In this document: piece by piece, positions 50,858 through 60,017 of the stretch | Layout: every line of letters starts with the position of its first letter | How positions within the stretch are numbered: position 1 is the stretch's first letter | DNA from: an uncultured Lachnospiraceae bacterium | GTDB taxonomy: Bacteria > Bacillota > Clostridia > Lachnospirales > Lachnospiraceae | DNA length: 64,000 bases | Assembly: GCA_910587295.1 (NCBI GenBank) | Contig: CAJULP010000047.1 | Coordinates: 111,305 to 175,304 of the forward strand | Direction: 5' to 3' | Translations under genes and position numbers: made by a program | The notes under the pieces: model-generated | The model's input: the letters and a program-made list of their open reading frames with translations, nothing else | Databases searched by the model: none | Told to the model about the DNA's origin: nothing

Positions 50858-51877
50858 TTAATTATTGATCAACTTATCACTTTCATTGTTCCAGCTATAG
50901 AGCTTGCGGATCTCTTTACCAACCTGCTCTGCCGGATGCTCTGCCGCCAGCTTCCTCATAGCCTTAAAGTGTGCCTGTCCGCCTGCCGCAGACATATCAA
51001 GCAGAAACTCCTTCGCAAAAGAACCATCCTGGATATCTTTCAAGATCTTCTTCATGGTCTTTTTCGTCTCATCGGTGATGATCTTAGGACCTGTGACATA
51101 ATCGCCATATTCTGCCGTATTGGAGATGGAATATCTCATTCCTTCAAATCCTGACTGATAGATTAGATCAACGATCAGTTTCATTTCATGGATACATTCA
51201 AAGTATGCATTTCTCGGATCATACCCTGCCTCTGTCAAAGTCTCGAAACCAGCCTGCATCAGGGCACACACACCGCCGCAAAGCACTGCCTGCTCGCCAA
51301 ACAGGTCAGTTTCTGTCTCTGTCCGGAAGGTTGTCTCCAAAACCCCTGCCCTTGCGCCGCCGATCGCCAGTGCATAAGCCAGTGCTTTGTCAAGAGCTTT
51401 GCCGGTAGCATCCTGATGGACGGCAACCAGACAAGGAACACCTTTTCCCGCCTGATATTCGCTTCTTACGGTATGGCCAGGCCCTTTTGGCGCGATCATG
51501 GTAACGTCCACGTTCTTCGGTGGCACGATCTGGTTGAAATGAATGTTAAAGCCGTGCGCAAACATCAGCATATTGCCTTCTTCCAAGTTAGGCTCTATAT
51601 CTTTCTTATACATAGCAGCCTGCAGTTCATCATTGATAAGGATCATGATGATATCCGCCTTTTTTGCGGCTTCCGCTGCAGTGTATACTTCAAACCCCTG
51701 TGCTTCGGCCTTTGCCCATGATCTGGATCCTTCATAAAGACCGATGATCACATGACAGCCGGACTCCTTTGCGTTTAACGCATGGGCATGTCCCTGGCTC
51801 CCATAACCAATCACTGCAATTGTTTTTCCTTCCAGTAAAGAAAGGTTACAATCTTCCTGATAATAAATATTTGCCAT
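50858..51877 (-). CDS. ilvC: Ketol-acid reductoisomerase (NADP+)
   Basis: A 339-residue class I KARI that turns acetolactate into dihydroxyisovalerate (and the isoleucine counterpart). NADPH site IAVIGYGSQGHAHALN, and the C-terminal helical domain with IHEMKLIVDLIYQSGFEGMRYSISNTAEYGD metal-binding residues (two parts). ATG at 51877 is preceded by AGGAAAGGAG; a longer frame to 51913 is unlikely. It is the last gene of the ilv block. Confidence 0.96.
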   Translation of the reverse strand: MANIYYQEDCNLSLLEGKTIAVIGYGSQGHAHALNAKESGCHVIIGLYEGSRSWAKAEAQGFEVYTAAEAAKKADIIMILINDELQAAMYKKDIEPNLEEGNMLMFAHGFNIHFNQIVPPKNVDVTMIAPKGPGHTVRSEYQAGKGVPCLVAVHQDATGKALDKALAYALAIGGARAGVLETTFRTETETDLFGEQAVLCGGVCALMQAGFETLTEAGYDPRNAYFECIHEMKLIVDLIYQSGFEGMRYSISNTAEYGDYVTGPKIITDETKKTMKKILKDIQDGSFAKEFLLDMSAAGGQAHFKAMRKLAAEHPAEQVGKEIRKLYSWNNESDKLINN

Positions 51878-51932
51878 TTGTATGACTCCTTTCCTGCGGA
51901 GAAACTTCTCCAATAAAAATTATGTTAAAAAG

Positions 51933-52430
51933 TTATAAATAAGTAACGTTTTCCGTTCCCCTGCCAAGCCCGGCAATGCCGGTCCTTGCAAGCTCCAAAA
52001 TCTCATAACCGTCCAAAAGGTCAATAAAAGCATCAATCTTATCCTGATCACCGGTCAACTCAATGATCAGGGAATCCGGTGCCACGTCAATGATCTTTGC
52101 CCGGAAGATATCCGCAACGGCAATCACGCCCTGCCTCTGTGACCGGTCTGCCCTTACTTTAATAAGCGCCAGCTCCCTGTACACACTGCTCTCCGGCCTT
52201 AATTCTTTGATATCCCTCACATCCACCAGCTTTGCTACCTGCTTTTCAATCTGGTCAAGGATCTCATCATCACCGGAAGCCACGATGGTGATCCTGGTAA
52301 AGCGCGGATCCGCCGTAAGCCCTGCCGTAATACTTTCAATATTATACCCTCTTCTCGAAAACAGCCCTGAAATCCGGCTTAACACACCGGAAGTATTGTC
52401 TACCAACAGCTGAAAAACTTTTTTGCGCAC
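51933..52430 (-). CDS. ilvN: Acetolactate synthase regulatory (small) subunit
   Basis: A 165-residue ACT-domain protein: FQLLVDNTSGVLSRISGLFS and RRGYNIESITAG, then a C-terminal helper domain with KALIKVRADRSQRQG-like segment (LALIKVRADRSQRQGVIAV). It binds valine-type effectors and holds the large subunit active. The start is taken as GTG at 52430 since AAGGAGGAGG lies six bases ahead; upstream codons in the frame are not family-like. It follows a second, related subunit gene. Confidence 0.92.
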   Translation of the reverse strand: MRKKVFQLLVDNTSGVLSRISGLFSRRGYNIESITAGLTADPRFTRITIVASGDDEILDQIEKQVAKLVDVRDIKELRPESSVYRELALIKVRADRSQRQGVIAVADIFRAKIIDVAPDSLIIELTGDQDKIDAFIDLLDGYEILELARTGIAGLGRGTENVTYL

Positions 52431-52519
52431 GTTTTCCTCCTCCTTAACATCCGTCAACTATTTTATCAATTTACCCTGTAAAAGTCAACTTTCATAATTA
52501 ATGGGTTTATTGACTTATT

Positions 52520-53005
52520 TTATTCTGTTTCATTGCACTTTTGAAGAGCTAATGTTCCGGTACGCGCAACTTCCACAATACTTACCGTCTTAAACATGCC
52601 GATCAGGAGTTGGATCCGTTCCGGGGTATCACACATTTGTATCAGCATCATGTTTTTTGACATATCCACGATCTGGGCATTCATGATCCCGCATACCTCC
52701 ATGATATCCCTGCGGTTTGATTTATTGTATTTAACTTTCATAAGAAGTAGTTCCCTGCTGATGCTGCTAACCTCATCAAAGGTCTTTACTTTTATAACAT
52801 CCAGCTTTTTATTCAGCTGTTTTTCAATCTGTTCAATGGTCCGCATATCCCCGCTGCTTACAATGGTCATACAGGAAACATCAGGGTCGTCCGTCTCACC
52901 CACTGCAAGGGAATCAATGTTAAAACATCTTCTCGAAAACAGCCCCGCAACCTTGCAAAGTACACCGGAACGGTTTTCCACTAATACGGAATATATTTTT
53001 TTCAT
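52520..53005 (-). CDS. Second acetolactate synthase small-subunit-like protein (ACT domain)
   Basis: A 161-residue IlvN/IlvH-type protein: MKKIYSVLVENRSGVLCKVA, FSRRCFNIDSLAVGETDD, and a C-terminal domain with SRELLLMKVKYNKSNRRDIM. It is a paralogue of the next gene, clearly diverged. It may bind a different effector or help a different partner. ATG at 53005 has GGAGGGAGG upstream; the frame extends to 53053 over the ilvB end. Its stop is 89 bases before the other small subunit. Confidence 0.9.
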   Translation of the reverse strand: MKKIYSVLVENRSGVLCKVAGLFSRRCFNIDSLAVGETDDPDVSCMTIVSSGDMRTIEQIEKQLNKKLDVIKVKTFDEVSSISRELLLMKVKYNKSNRRDIMEVCGIMNAQIVDMSKNMMLIQMCDTPERIQLLIGMFKTVSIVEVARTGTLALQKCNETE

Positions 53006-53019
53006 ACAAGACCTCCCTC

Positions 53020-54636
53020 CTATCTCACCAGATCCATGGGGTTGATGATGCATTCTAAAAGCACCGATTCATCATTTTTTAAGAAGTCATCCAGCGTTTC
53101 CTGTGCCCTGTCCATAGTCTTAAGGCGCAGAAATTTCATCCCATACGCCGCCGAAAGCTTTTCAAGATCCGGGCTTCCTGAAAGATCCACAACCGAATAG
53201 TTGTCCTTGTAGGTATAATGCTGGTATTCCCTTACCATTCCCAGGAAATTATTCTTCAACACCACGATCTTCACCGGGATATCATGCTGGCACATGGTAG
53301 CAAGCTCCATCATAGACATCTGGAAAGAACCATCCCCACAGACCGCAATGACCTGTTTTTTCTTATCCGCCAGCTTTGCCCCCATTGCTGCCGGAATAGA
53401 ATACCCCATGGTCCCCATTCCGCCTGTGGTCAAAAACTTCCCTTTATTTACAATATGATACCCACAGGACCATATCTGGTTCTGCCCTACGTCCGCAACA
53501 TACACACCGTCATCTTCCATCTTTTCGGAAAGCATGGTGATAAACGCTGCCGGGTCAACATATGCGGGATCCGGGTTCCGCCTTGGGCGCATGGTCATCC
53601 GATAATCTTTTAAAAGCTCCAGCCATCCGTCGTAGTCTCCTTCTATCTCCTGGTCAAGCAGGTCGTTGAAAATGTGCTTCGCATCCCCTACTAAAGGAAT
53701 GGCAGGCCCTACATTTTTGCCGATCTCCGCTGGATCCACATCAATATGGATCAACACTTTATTTTCCGTGATCAGGTCAGGCTGGTTTACAGCCCGGTCC
53801 GCCACTCTTGCACCGACCATCATAAGCAGATCCGATTCGTTCATAGCCCGGTTGGCATAAGGCTTCCCGTTATTGCCTACCATCCCAAAATATAATGGAT
53901 GCCTGGTAGGCATAGAGCCAATCCCCATCATAGTTGAGACCACAGGAATCTGGTGCTTCTCGGCAAAGGCAAGCAGTTCTTTTTCTCCGTTGGAAAGAAG
54001 AATGCCTCCCCCCGCACAGATAAGCGGGCGTTTTGCCTTTTGCAACTGGGCCGCCACCTTTTTGACCTGTGCCATGTTTCCCCTGACGGTGGGTTTATAA
54101 GTACGCATGGAAATGGATTCCGGATAAGCAAATTTTTTAATCTCCGCATTTTGTACGTCAATAGGAACGTCTATAAGAACCGGTCCTTTCCGCCCTGTTC
54201 CCGCAATGTGGAAAGCTTCCTTAACTATCCTTGGAATATCCTGGACATTCCGAACCAGATAACTGTATTTTACAAAAGATTCCACCGCCCCGGTGATATC
54301 CGCCTCCTGGAAAACATCACTGCCTAAAAGCTCTGAATTGACCTGTCCGGTAATGCATACCAGCGGGATGCTGTCCGCAAAGGCCGTTGCAATGCCTGTG
54401 ATCACATTTGTTGCCCCGGGGCCTGAGGTAACCGCACAGACACCGATTTTCCCGGACACCCTCGAAAAACCACTGGCCGCATGGGCGGCGTTTTGTTCCG
54501 TCCTGATCAAAATAGTGTGAATGGAAGAGTCTAAAATACTGTTATAAAAAGGGCAAATAGCTACGCCCGGATACCCAAATACGTAAGTAACCCCTTCTTC
54601 CTCCAAACATTTTACAATTGCATCTGCTCCTATCAT
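53020..54636 (-). CDS. ilvB: Acetolactate synthase large (catalytic) subunit
   Basis: A 538-residue ThDP enzyme. E47 (IRTEQNAAHAA) activates ThDP; GDGSFQMSMMEL and the NNFLGMV stretch are the ThDP/Mg motif; FAD-binding domain with SVEKLEAA-like features in the middle is present. It condenses two pyruvates to acetolactate, the first step for valine and leucine. ATG at 54636 has AAAGGAAAACAAAGT. It is shorter than most (550-600), but all parts are seen. It lies between the small membrane protein and the two small subunits. Confidence 0.95.
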   Translation of the reverse strand: MIGADAIVKCLEEEGVTYVFGYPGVAICPFYNSILDSSIHTILIRTEQNAAHAASGFSRVSGKIGVCAVTSGPGATNVITGIATAFADSIPLVCITGQVNSELLGSDVFQEADITGAVESFVKYSYLVRNVQDIPRIVKEAFHIAGTGRKGPVLIDVPIDVQNAEIKKFAYPESISMRTYKPTVRGNMAQVKKVAAQLQKAKRPLICAGGGILLSNGEKELLAFAEKHQIPVVSTMMGIGSMPTRHPLYFGMVGNNGKPYANRAMNESDLLMMVGARVADRAVNQPDLITENKVLIHIDVDPAEIGKNVGPAIPLVGDAKHIFNDLLDQEIEGDYDGWLELLKDYRMTMRPRRNPDPAYVDPAAFITMLSEKMEDDGVYVADVGQNQIWSCGYHIVNKGKFLTTGGMGTMGYSIPAAMGAKLADKKKQVIAVCGDGSFQMSMMELATMCQHDIPVKIVVLKNNFLGMVREYQHYTYKDNYSVVDLSGSPDLEKLSAAYGMKFLRLKTMDRAQETLDDFLKNDESVLLECIINPMDLVR

Positions 54637-54654
54637 ACTTTGTTTTCCTTTCTT

Positions 54655-55062
54655 TTACTTGAATTTCCCAAAAAACTTGGCAAATGGCTCTACCGTATCG
54701 CCCAGATCCTTTATTGCCTTATTCAATCCCTCAAAATCTACCGTTCCAATTTTTTTCATGATCTCTTCCACGGAATTTGCGTTATCGGTAATAAATCCGT
54801 CCATATTGTCGCCCATTTCCGTAATTGATCTGCTCATTTCCGTAATGCTTTCAATCGCCGTATCCGCCAACACGATCGTGTCAGAAGCCTGGGCCATTAC
54901 CTCATTTGCCTTCTGCACAGTTCCCAATACCGAAGGCATGACCACGATCCCGCAGTAGATGATGCCCGCTGCGGCCACAAGGACCGCTGCCGTCCGTATC
55001 CTGGCATAAAATAGCATTTTACGTGAATTTTTCACCAATTCCTCTAAGTATGATCCTTCCAT
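54655..55062 (-). CDS. Small membrane protein with helical tail (function unknown)
   Basis: A 135-residue protein: a short basic N-terminus, one membrane helix (TAAVLVAAAGIIYCGIVV), then an alanine- and isoleucine-rich helix with SITEMSRSITEMGDNMDGF, like a short coiled-coil as found in DUF948 or MCP-like proteins. It stands in the ilv block, 18 bases before ilvB, but there is no reason to link it with amino acid synthesis. No family name is given. Confidence 0.7.
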   Translation of the reverse strand: MEGSYLEELVKNSRKMLFYARIRTAAVLVAAAGIIYCGIVVMPSVLGTVQKANEVMAQASDTIVLADTAIESITEMSRSITEMGDNMDGFITDNANSVEEIMKKIGTVDFEGLNKAIKDLGDTVEPFAKFFGKFK

Positions 55063-55105
55063 TCTTTGACCTGCCTCTTCTGCTTTTTTCCATTTTTGCT
55101 CTTTT

Positions 55106-57598
55106 TTATTCTTCCGCAGTAAGGCGCTTTGCCACCTTCACCGCATCCGCCGCATCCCGGGAATACCCGTCCGCACCAATCTCCCTGGCATAATCTTCCG
55201 TGATGACGGCGCCGCCTATCATGATTTTTGCCTGTGCGCCTTTTTCTTTCGCATAAGCCACCACTCGTTTCATCTCCTGCATGGTGGTAGTCATCAGCGC
55301 TGATAACGCAATGATCTTTGCTTTATTTTTTATGGCTTCCTCTACGATCACTTCCTTCGGAACATCCTTTCCAAGATCAATGACCTGAAAACCATAATTT
55401 TTTAACATCAATGCCACCAGGTTTTTACCGATATCGTGGATGTCACCTTCTACCGTTGCGATCACCACCACTGGCATATCTTTCTTTTGAGAGGCCTCAA
55501 GAAGGAATGGTTCCAAATATTCTATGGCAAGCTTCATGGCCTCCGCACTTGCGATCAACTGGGGCAGAAAATATTTCCCACTGTCAAACAGATCGCCTAC
55601 TTCACTGATTGCCGGAAGCAGTCTGCCATTTAAAATGTCAGAAGCGGCCACCCCTTTTTCTGCCGCATCCCGGGTATGATCCACAATCTGTTTCCGGTTT
55701 CCTTTTAACACGTCAAGATAAATCTGATCCCGGGATAGGCCTTCTGCGCCCTTCGCCGATGGCATGTCCGCTTCCGCCGCACCCCCTGCCTGTACTTTTT
55801 CCAAAACAGGAGAAGGAGCAGCCGCCTTCCGGTCCTTATACGTCTCCATATGCTCAATATAGCGGATATCACTGTTTTCCTTGTGCAGCAAAAGATCCGT
55901 GGCAAAAGCTGTGTTCATCAACAGCTCCTGGGATGGATTGGCAATTGCCATAGTAAGGCCTTCCCTGATTGCCATGGTAAGGAATGCTGCGTTTACAAAT
56001 GACCGCTCCGGCAATCCGAAAGATATATTGGACAGCCCGCAGATTGTAGCGAACCCCTTTTGCTTACAGTAGCGGATCGTCTCTAACACTTCCAACGCAG
56101 CCGCAGGGTTTGCACCTGCCGTAGTCACCAGCCCGTCTACCACGATATCCTCTTTTTCCATGCCCAGTGCAAACGCCATACTGGTTATCTTTTCTATAAT
56201 TGCTATCTTTTCATCAAAACTTCCGGGAAGCCCCTGATCCGATAAAGGGAGTAAAATAAACATTGCCCCGTATTTTTTGGCAAGAGGCAACAGTTTTTTT
56301 AGTTTTTCTTCCTCGCCGGAAATGGAATTGATCAGTGCACGGCCCGGATATCTTCTAAGAGCCATTTCCATTACATCCACATGACTGGAATCAATGGCTA
56401 ACGGCAAATTGGTGGCAACGATCACCTCATCCAGCACTTTACCCATCATTTCTTTTTCATCAATACCACTCATCCCCATATTGATATCAAGAAGCGAGGC
56501 CCCGCATGTCTCCTGTTCTTCCACGAAAGACATGACCATATCCAAAGAACCTTCTTTTAACTGAGCCTGCAATTTTTTCTTCCCGGTAGGGTTGATCCGC
56601 TCCCCCACCACCATAAAAGGGGAGTCTAGATGAAATGTCACAGCCTTCCTCTCACTGGTAAGGTAACGCATCCCCTCCTTGTGTCTGGCAGCAGGTGCCA
56701 TAGAAACCGTTTTTTCCACCAGCTTCTTTATGTAAGAAGGTGAAGTGCCGCAGCATCCGCCCAAGATTCCCGCACCGGCATCAATAAGCTTACCCATCTC
56801 CGCCGCAAAGGTATCTTCATCCATATCGTAAACTGTCTGTCCGTTCCCATCCAGGGCAGGCATCCCCGCATTTGGTTTGGCGATCACCGGTATCTTGACC
56901 GCTTCCGCAATCTGCCGGATCAATTCCGCCATTCGGTCCGGCCCTGTGGAACAGTTTGCGCCTATGGCGTCTGCCCCTAACTTTTGAAGCGTTACTGCCG
57001 CCGTAAGGGCATCGGTTCCATAAAGAGTCCTCCCATCCGGCTCAAATGTCAGGGTCACCATCACCGGAAGCTGGCAGACTTCCTTTGCGGCAATAAGAGC
57101 TGCCCTGGTCTCCTGCAGGCTCATCATGGTCTCTATGACTAACAGATCCACGCCGGCGCCGTCTAAATACCTGATCTGTTCTTTGTAGACATCTACCAGC
57201 TCTTCAAAATCCATATGCCCAATGGGAGCAAGGCTCTGGCCTGTCATCGTGATATCTCCTGCCACAAGGGCCTTCCCCGAAGCCGCTTCCAAAGACAGCC
57301 CGACAAGAGCTTCATTCATTTCCTTGATCTGCTCCTCAAGCCCGTATTCCTTTAGCTTAATCCTGTTTGCGGTAAAAGTGGGGGCATAAATGATATTGCT
57401 GCCTGCCTCCACATATTCTTTTTGAAGCCCGATCAAAACATCCGGGTGGCTTAAGATCCATTGCTCCGGACATACACCTGCAGGCATTCCCCGCTTCATC
57501 AGGTTAGAGCCTGTTGCCCCATCTAAATAAATAAGCCTGTTTCCAATCCAATTTTTAAACTCTTTTTTCTTCACAACAGACACCGTCCAAATTCTCAA
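55106..57598 (-). CDS. metH: Cobalamin-dependent methionine synthase, lacking the reactivation domain
   Basis: An 830-residue MetH: homocysteine-binding domain with zinc site GGCCGTSP, pterin-binding domain (FMVVGERINPTGKKKLQ), and a B12-binding part with cap and DIHDIGKN (DxHxxG, near 715) for cobalamin. It makes methionine from homocysteine with methyltetrahydrofolate. The C-terminal SAM-binding reactivation domain of long MetH is absent; a separate activator would be needed. The start is uncertain: TTG at 57598 or GTG at 57574, neither with a strong ribosome site. It leads the same-strand block with the ilv genes. Confidence 0.93.
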   Translation of the reverse strand: MRIWTVSVVKKKEFKNWIGNRLIYLDGATGSNLMKRGMPAGVCPEQWILSHPDVLIGLQKEYVEAGSNIIYAPTFTANRIKLKEYGLEEQIKEMNEALVGLSLEAASGKALVAGDITMTGQSLAPIGHMDFEELVDVYKEQIRYLDGAGVDLLVIETMMSLQETRAALIAAKEVCQLPVMVTLTFEPDGRTLYGTDALTAAVTLQKLGADAIGANCSTGPDRMAELIRQIAEAVKIPVIAKPNAGMPALDGNGQTVYDMDEDTFAAEMGKLIDAGAGILGGCCGTSPSYIKKLVEKTVSMAPAARHKEGMRYLTSERKAVTFHLDSPFMVVGERINPTGKKKLQAQLKEGSLDMVMSFVEEQETCGASLLDINMGMSGIDEKEMMGKVLDEVIVATNLPLAIDSSHVDVMEMALRRYPGRALINSISGEEEKLKKLLPLAKKYGAMFILLPLSDQGLPGSFDEKIAIIEKITSMAFALGMEKEDIVVDGLVTTAGANPAAALEVLETIRYCKQKGFATICGLSNISFGLPERSFVNAAFLTMAIREGLTMAIANPSQELLMNTAFATDLLLHKENSDIRYIEHMETYKDRKAAAPSPVLEKVQAGGAAEADMPSAKGAEGLSRDQIYLDVLKGNRKQIVDHTRDAAEKGVAASDILNGRLLPAISEVGDLFDSGKYFLPQLIASAEAMKLAIEYLEPFLLEASQKKDMPVVVIATVEGDIHDIGKNLVALMLKNYGFQVIDLGKDVPKEVIVEEAIKNKAKIIALSALMTTTMQEMKRVVAYAKEKGAQAKIMIGGAVITEDYAREIGADGYSRDAADAVKVAKRLTAEE

Positions 57599-57676
57599 CT
57601 TTTTTCTATCTTTTCCATGTTAGCATAATTTCGTGGAAACTACAATTTACATTCTTAACTTTTTTTATCTGTTGTA

Positions 57677-57719
57677 ACAATGCGGCCTTGCAGCAGCGGA
57701 AACGGCAGGGCTTCATTGT
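57677..57719. other. Long stem-loop between metH and the lipoprotein gene
   Basis: 15-base arms: ACAATGCGGCCTTGC with GCAGGGCTTCATTGT, one mismatch and two G-T wobbles, 13-base loop. It lies between divergent genes and may be a regulatory RNA element, a repeat, or a structural palindrome. It is not recognised as a known riboswitch. Confidence 0.6.
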
Positions 57720-57818
57720 CACATCTGTTGTTCCGGTTTTTTCAGAATGATTGACTTCCCCGGATATCTATGTTAATTTAATATTGTTATGACTTATATC
57801 ATTTACAGGAGGTTTCCT

Positions 57819-58349
57819 TTGAAAAATCCAACACGTTTCCTTAACCGTACCATATGTTATGTTGTGCTATGTTTCCTGCTTTTATTTTTGACGGGCTGTA
57901 ACAAAAAAGACCCGGTACTTGAGAATTATAAGGCAAACATGAACCAGTTTTTTGAAAATATCAGAGTTTTTGATTCCTCCATTGACGCCATCGACCCAAA
58001 TTCCGATACGGCGGCTTCCCAGCTCTTATCTCTTCTTGATGCCATGGATACTTCCTTTGCACAGATGGCATCCTTAGAAGTTCCCGAATCCTTCCCCGGC
58101 GTGTCCGATCTTGCCAAGGAAGCGAGCGCTTACATGTCAGAAGCCGTATCTTATTTCCACCAGGCTTATGAAGGAGAAACCTTTGACGCGGTATTAGAGG
58201 ATGTTGCAAGACAGAATTATGAACGCGCCAATCTGCGCCTTCAATATATTATTTCTATCCTCCATGGAGATATTCCGGAGGAGATCGTTACATACGATGA
58301 GGAAACAGAATCCGGGGAAGCAGACAGTGTTCCCCCGGATCAAGAATAA
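57819..58349 (+). CDS. Predicted lipoprotein, function unknown
   Basis: A 176-residue protein with TTG start at 57819 (AGGAGG six bases upstream, the best ribosome site in the area), a hydrophobic signal (ICYVVLCFLLLFLTGC) and lipobox FLTGC, so it is a lipid-anchored surface protein. The mature part is acidic and helical (NFDSSIDAIDPNS, EGETFDAVLEDVARQNYERANL). No known domain is recognised; the acidic tail is ESGEADSVPPDQE. The ATG at 57789 would add ten residues. It is alone on the plus strand here. Confidence 0.8.
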   Translation: MKNPTRFLNRTICYVVLCFLLLFLTGCNKKDPVLENYKANMNQFFENIRVFDSSIDAIDPNSDTAASQLLSLLDAMDTSFAQMASLEVPESFPGVSDLAKEASAYMSEAVSYFHQAYEGETFDAVLEDVARQNYERANLRLQYIISILHGDIPEEIVTYDEETESGEADSVPPDQE

Positions 58350-58356
58350 AATTCCC

Positions 58357-58554
58357 TTATTGATTTATCCATAACGGTATTTTCACGGTAACCGGTTTCC
58401 CTGACAGGCCTTGTATCTTCTTCTGCTCTCCACATAATAAGCATATGATGCGGTCTTTCGGGGCTGTTCCATGATTTACCACAATTTCCCAAACCGGCGT
58501 TGCAAAGTCTTTTTCTTCACCGTTACCGGAATTTAAATCCTCCCAATGGGTCAT
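58357..58554 (-). CDS. Possible small protein of 65 residues
   Basis: An in-frame ORF after a GGGGAAAA site, MTHWEDLNSGNGEEKDFAT and VPVTVKIPLWINQ-type C-terminus (GKPVTVKIPLWINQ). It has no known domain. Its composition is not unusual, but its reality is not proven. It lies downstream of the three-gene membrane set on the same strand, with 67 bases between. Confidence 0.35.
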   Translation of the reverse strand: MTHWEDLNSGNGEEKDFATPVWEIVVNHGTAPKDRIICLLCGEQKKIQGLSGKPVTVKIPLWINQ

Positions 58555-58621
58555 TTTTCCCCATGGTTAACAGGTTCTTCCACACAAGCCGTGTTATCTA
58601 CCGTGGTAAGGATTTCCCCTT

Positions 58622-58888
58622 TTACTTGATCAATCTGATCTTTCCAATCAGCGGAACTTCTTTTTCCTCTTCATTGATCGCCGCAATCAATCCCATTACC
58701 CAGCACACCAGCATGAAGATCCCCCAAAGCCACCCAACACAGGGAATCATCGCCGGCAATGAAAACAATAAAATTACGAGGGCCTGGTTTAGATGGAACT
58801 TTGCGCCTTCCTTATCCCCGGTGCAGATAGCGATCAAAAAGCCAATCCATGTAATATATGCAACAATACCTGTTGTCCTAGCGTCCAT
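58622..58888 (-). CDS. Small membrane protein (DUF4870-like)
   Basis: An 88-residue protein with three hydrophobic stretches: GIVAYITWIGFLIAI, FHLNQALVILLFSLPAMI and WLWGIFMLVCWVMGLIAAI; the GAKFHLNQALV part is like DUF4870. The start ATG overlaps the stop of the DUF2752 gene as TAATG, so it is coupled. GAGGAGAATTAAG is just upstream. Function unknown. Confidence 0.8.
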   Translation of the reverse strand: MDARTTGIVAYITWIGFLIAICTGDKEGAKFHLNQALVILLFSLPAMIPCVGWLWGIFMLVCWVMGLIAAINEEEKEVPLIGKIRLIK

Positions 58889-59322
58889 TATCTTAATTCT
58901 CCTCTCACAAGTAGTACCAATTTTACGATCCACTGTATCAAAAGCACCGCAAGCATGATATACAGATAAATCTGGATGGGGATTTCCTTTTCCCGCCCTT
59001 TACCCGTATGCTTTTTATAAAACGACAGTGACATAAAATGGATATATTCCGCCACGCCGCAAACCACGGCCGGATTTAAGCGGATACTCTCCCAAAATTC
59101 TCCTCGGAAAAAGTGGAAAAAAGCCCGTGTTCCCCCACACCCCGGGCAGGGAATCCCACTCATTTTCCGAAATGTACATTCAAACAGTCCGCTATAATTT
59201 TCATACCCATTTACGGCAAACCATATCCCAAACAGGCATACCGGGAAAAAAGATATCTTCCCAATCATATAGAAAATATCATCCACCCGGTGCCTGCCAT
59301 CTGTTTTAGTAATAGAACCCAT
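58888..59322 (-). CDS. DUF2752 domain membrane protein
   Basis: A 144-residue membrane protein with CPGCGGTRAFFHFFRGEF, the DUF2752 signature, and two to three helices. Function unknown, but often found with zinc-ribbon membrane proteins as here. It overlaps the upstream zinc-ribbon gene by 17 bases and the downstream gene by 1 base, which shows a tightly coupled operon. Confidence 0.88.
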   Translation of the reverse strand: MGSITKTDGRHRVDDIFYMIGKISFFPVCLFGIWFAVNGYENYSGLFECTFRKMSGIPCPGCGGTRAFFHFFRGEFWESIRLNPAVVCGVAEYIHFMSLSFYKKHTGKGREKEIPIQIYLYIMLAVLLIQWIVKLVLLVRGELR

Positions 59323-59941
59323 TCATAAACTCACCCATAAGTTCTGAATATGCGCCGGTTGCAAACATGGATACAAAAGCAAATATGGTCAACACGACAG
59401 CCACGCCGCCTGTTGCGATTCCTGCAATTGCCATTCCTTTGCCATCATATTTTTTCACGATCGTGATAATGCCAAGCACGATTGCCGCAATGGAAAGCAA
59501 TACACTGAAAGTGGTTGCGCAGCAACATATGATTGCCAGAATACCACATACCAAAGAAGCAATAGAAACGCCGATATATCCACCCTGCCCCTCCGGCTTT
59601 TCGTTTACACTGCCTGAATAATACTGTTGGTTTGAGGTTGAATATGCGGATGCGTTTTGGTCATTATCTGCCTGCCCATAATTGATATGAATCTCATCCT
59701 GCACAGGCACCGATTTCGGTTTTATTTCTTCTGCGTCTGTCACTTTCTCATAAGATGCGGCATTGTCCGTACCGGAAAAGATTCCTTCTGCATAAACATT
59801 CTCAGAACCTGTTTGTGCATTTCCTGAAAGGTCATTGCCAGCCGGCTGCTCCAATTTGGCACCGCAATTGGAGCAGAACTTAGCGGATCCATTGTTTTCA
59901 CTTCCACACTCTGTACAAAAAATCGTTCTTTCTTCACTCAT
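59306..59941 (-). CDS. Zinc-ribbon and DUF4190 membrane protein
   Basis: A 211-residue protein: N-terminal zinc ribbon CTECGSENNGSAKFCSNCG (two CxxC), a low-complexity acidic/glutamine middle, and a C-terminal DUF4190 membrane part with two helices (VSIASLVCGILAIICCCATTF, GKGMAIAGIATGGVAVVLTI). Function unknown; the first gene in this three-gene set. Confidence 0.85.
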   Translation of the reverse strand: MSEERTIFCTECGSENNGSAKFCSNCGAKLEQPAGNDLSGNAQTGSENVYAEGIFSGTDNAASYEKVTDAEEIKPKSVPVQDEIHINYGQADNDQNASAYSTSNQQYYSGSVNEKPEGQGGYIGVSIASLVCGILAIICCCATTFSVLLSIAAIVLGIITIVKKYDGKGMAIAGIATGGVAVVLTIFAFVSMFATGAYSELMGEFMNGFYY

Positions 59942-60017
59942 AATTTCTTATCCCTTCTGTCATGCTTTCAACTATATCTCATTAGTATTCTAATCCTTTT
60001 ATCTTCAAAAGTCCATA

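Noticed and set aside
51188..51721. 177-codon open frame on the plus strand opposite ilvC
   Set aside because: Antisense shadow of a highly conserved gene.
54637..54654. T-box leader before ilvB
   Set aside because: Only 18 bases separate ilvB from the upstream gene, too short for a T-box.
57599..57788. Cobalamin or SAM riboswitch before metH
   Set aside because: The upstream region is short and I could not see the conserved B12 box or SAM-I core; only an isolated stem-loop is present.
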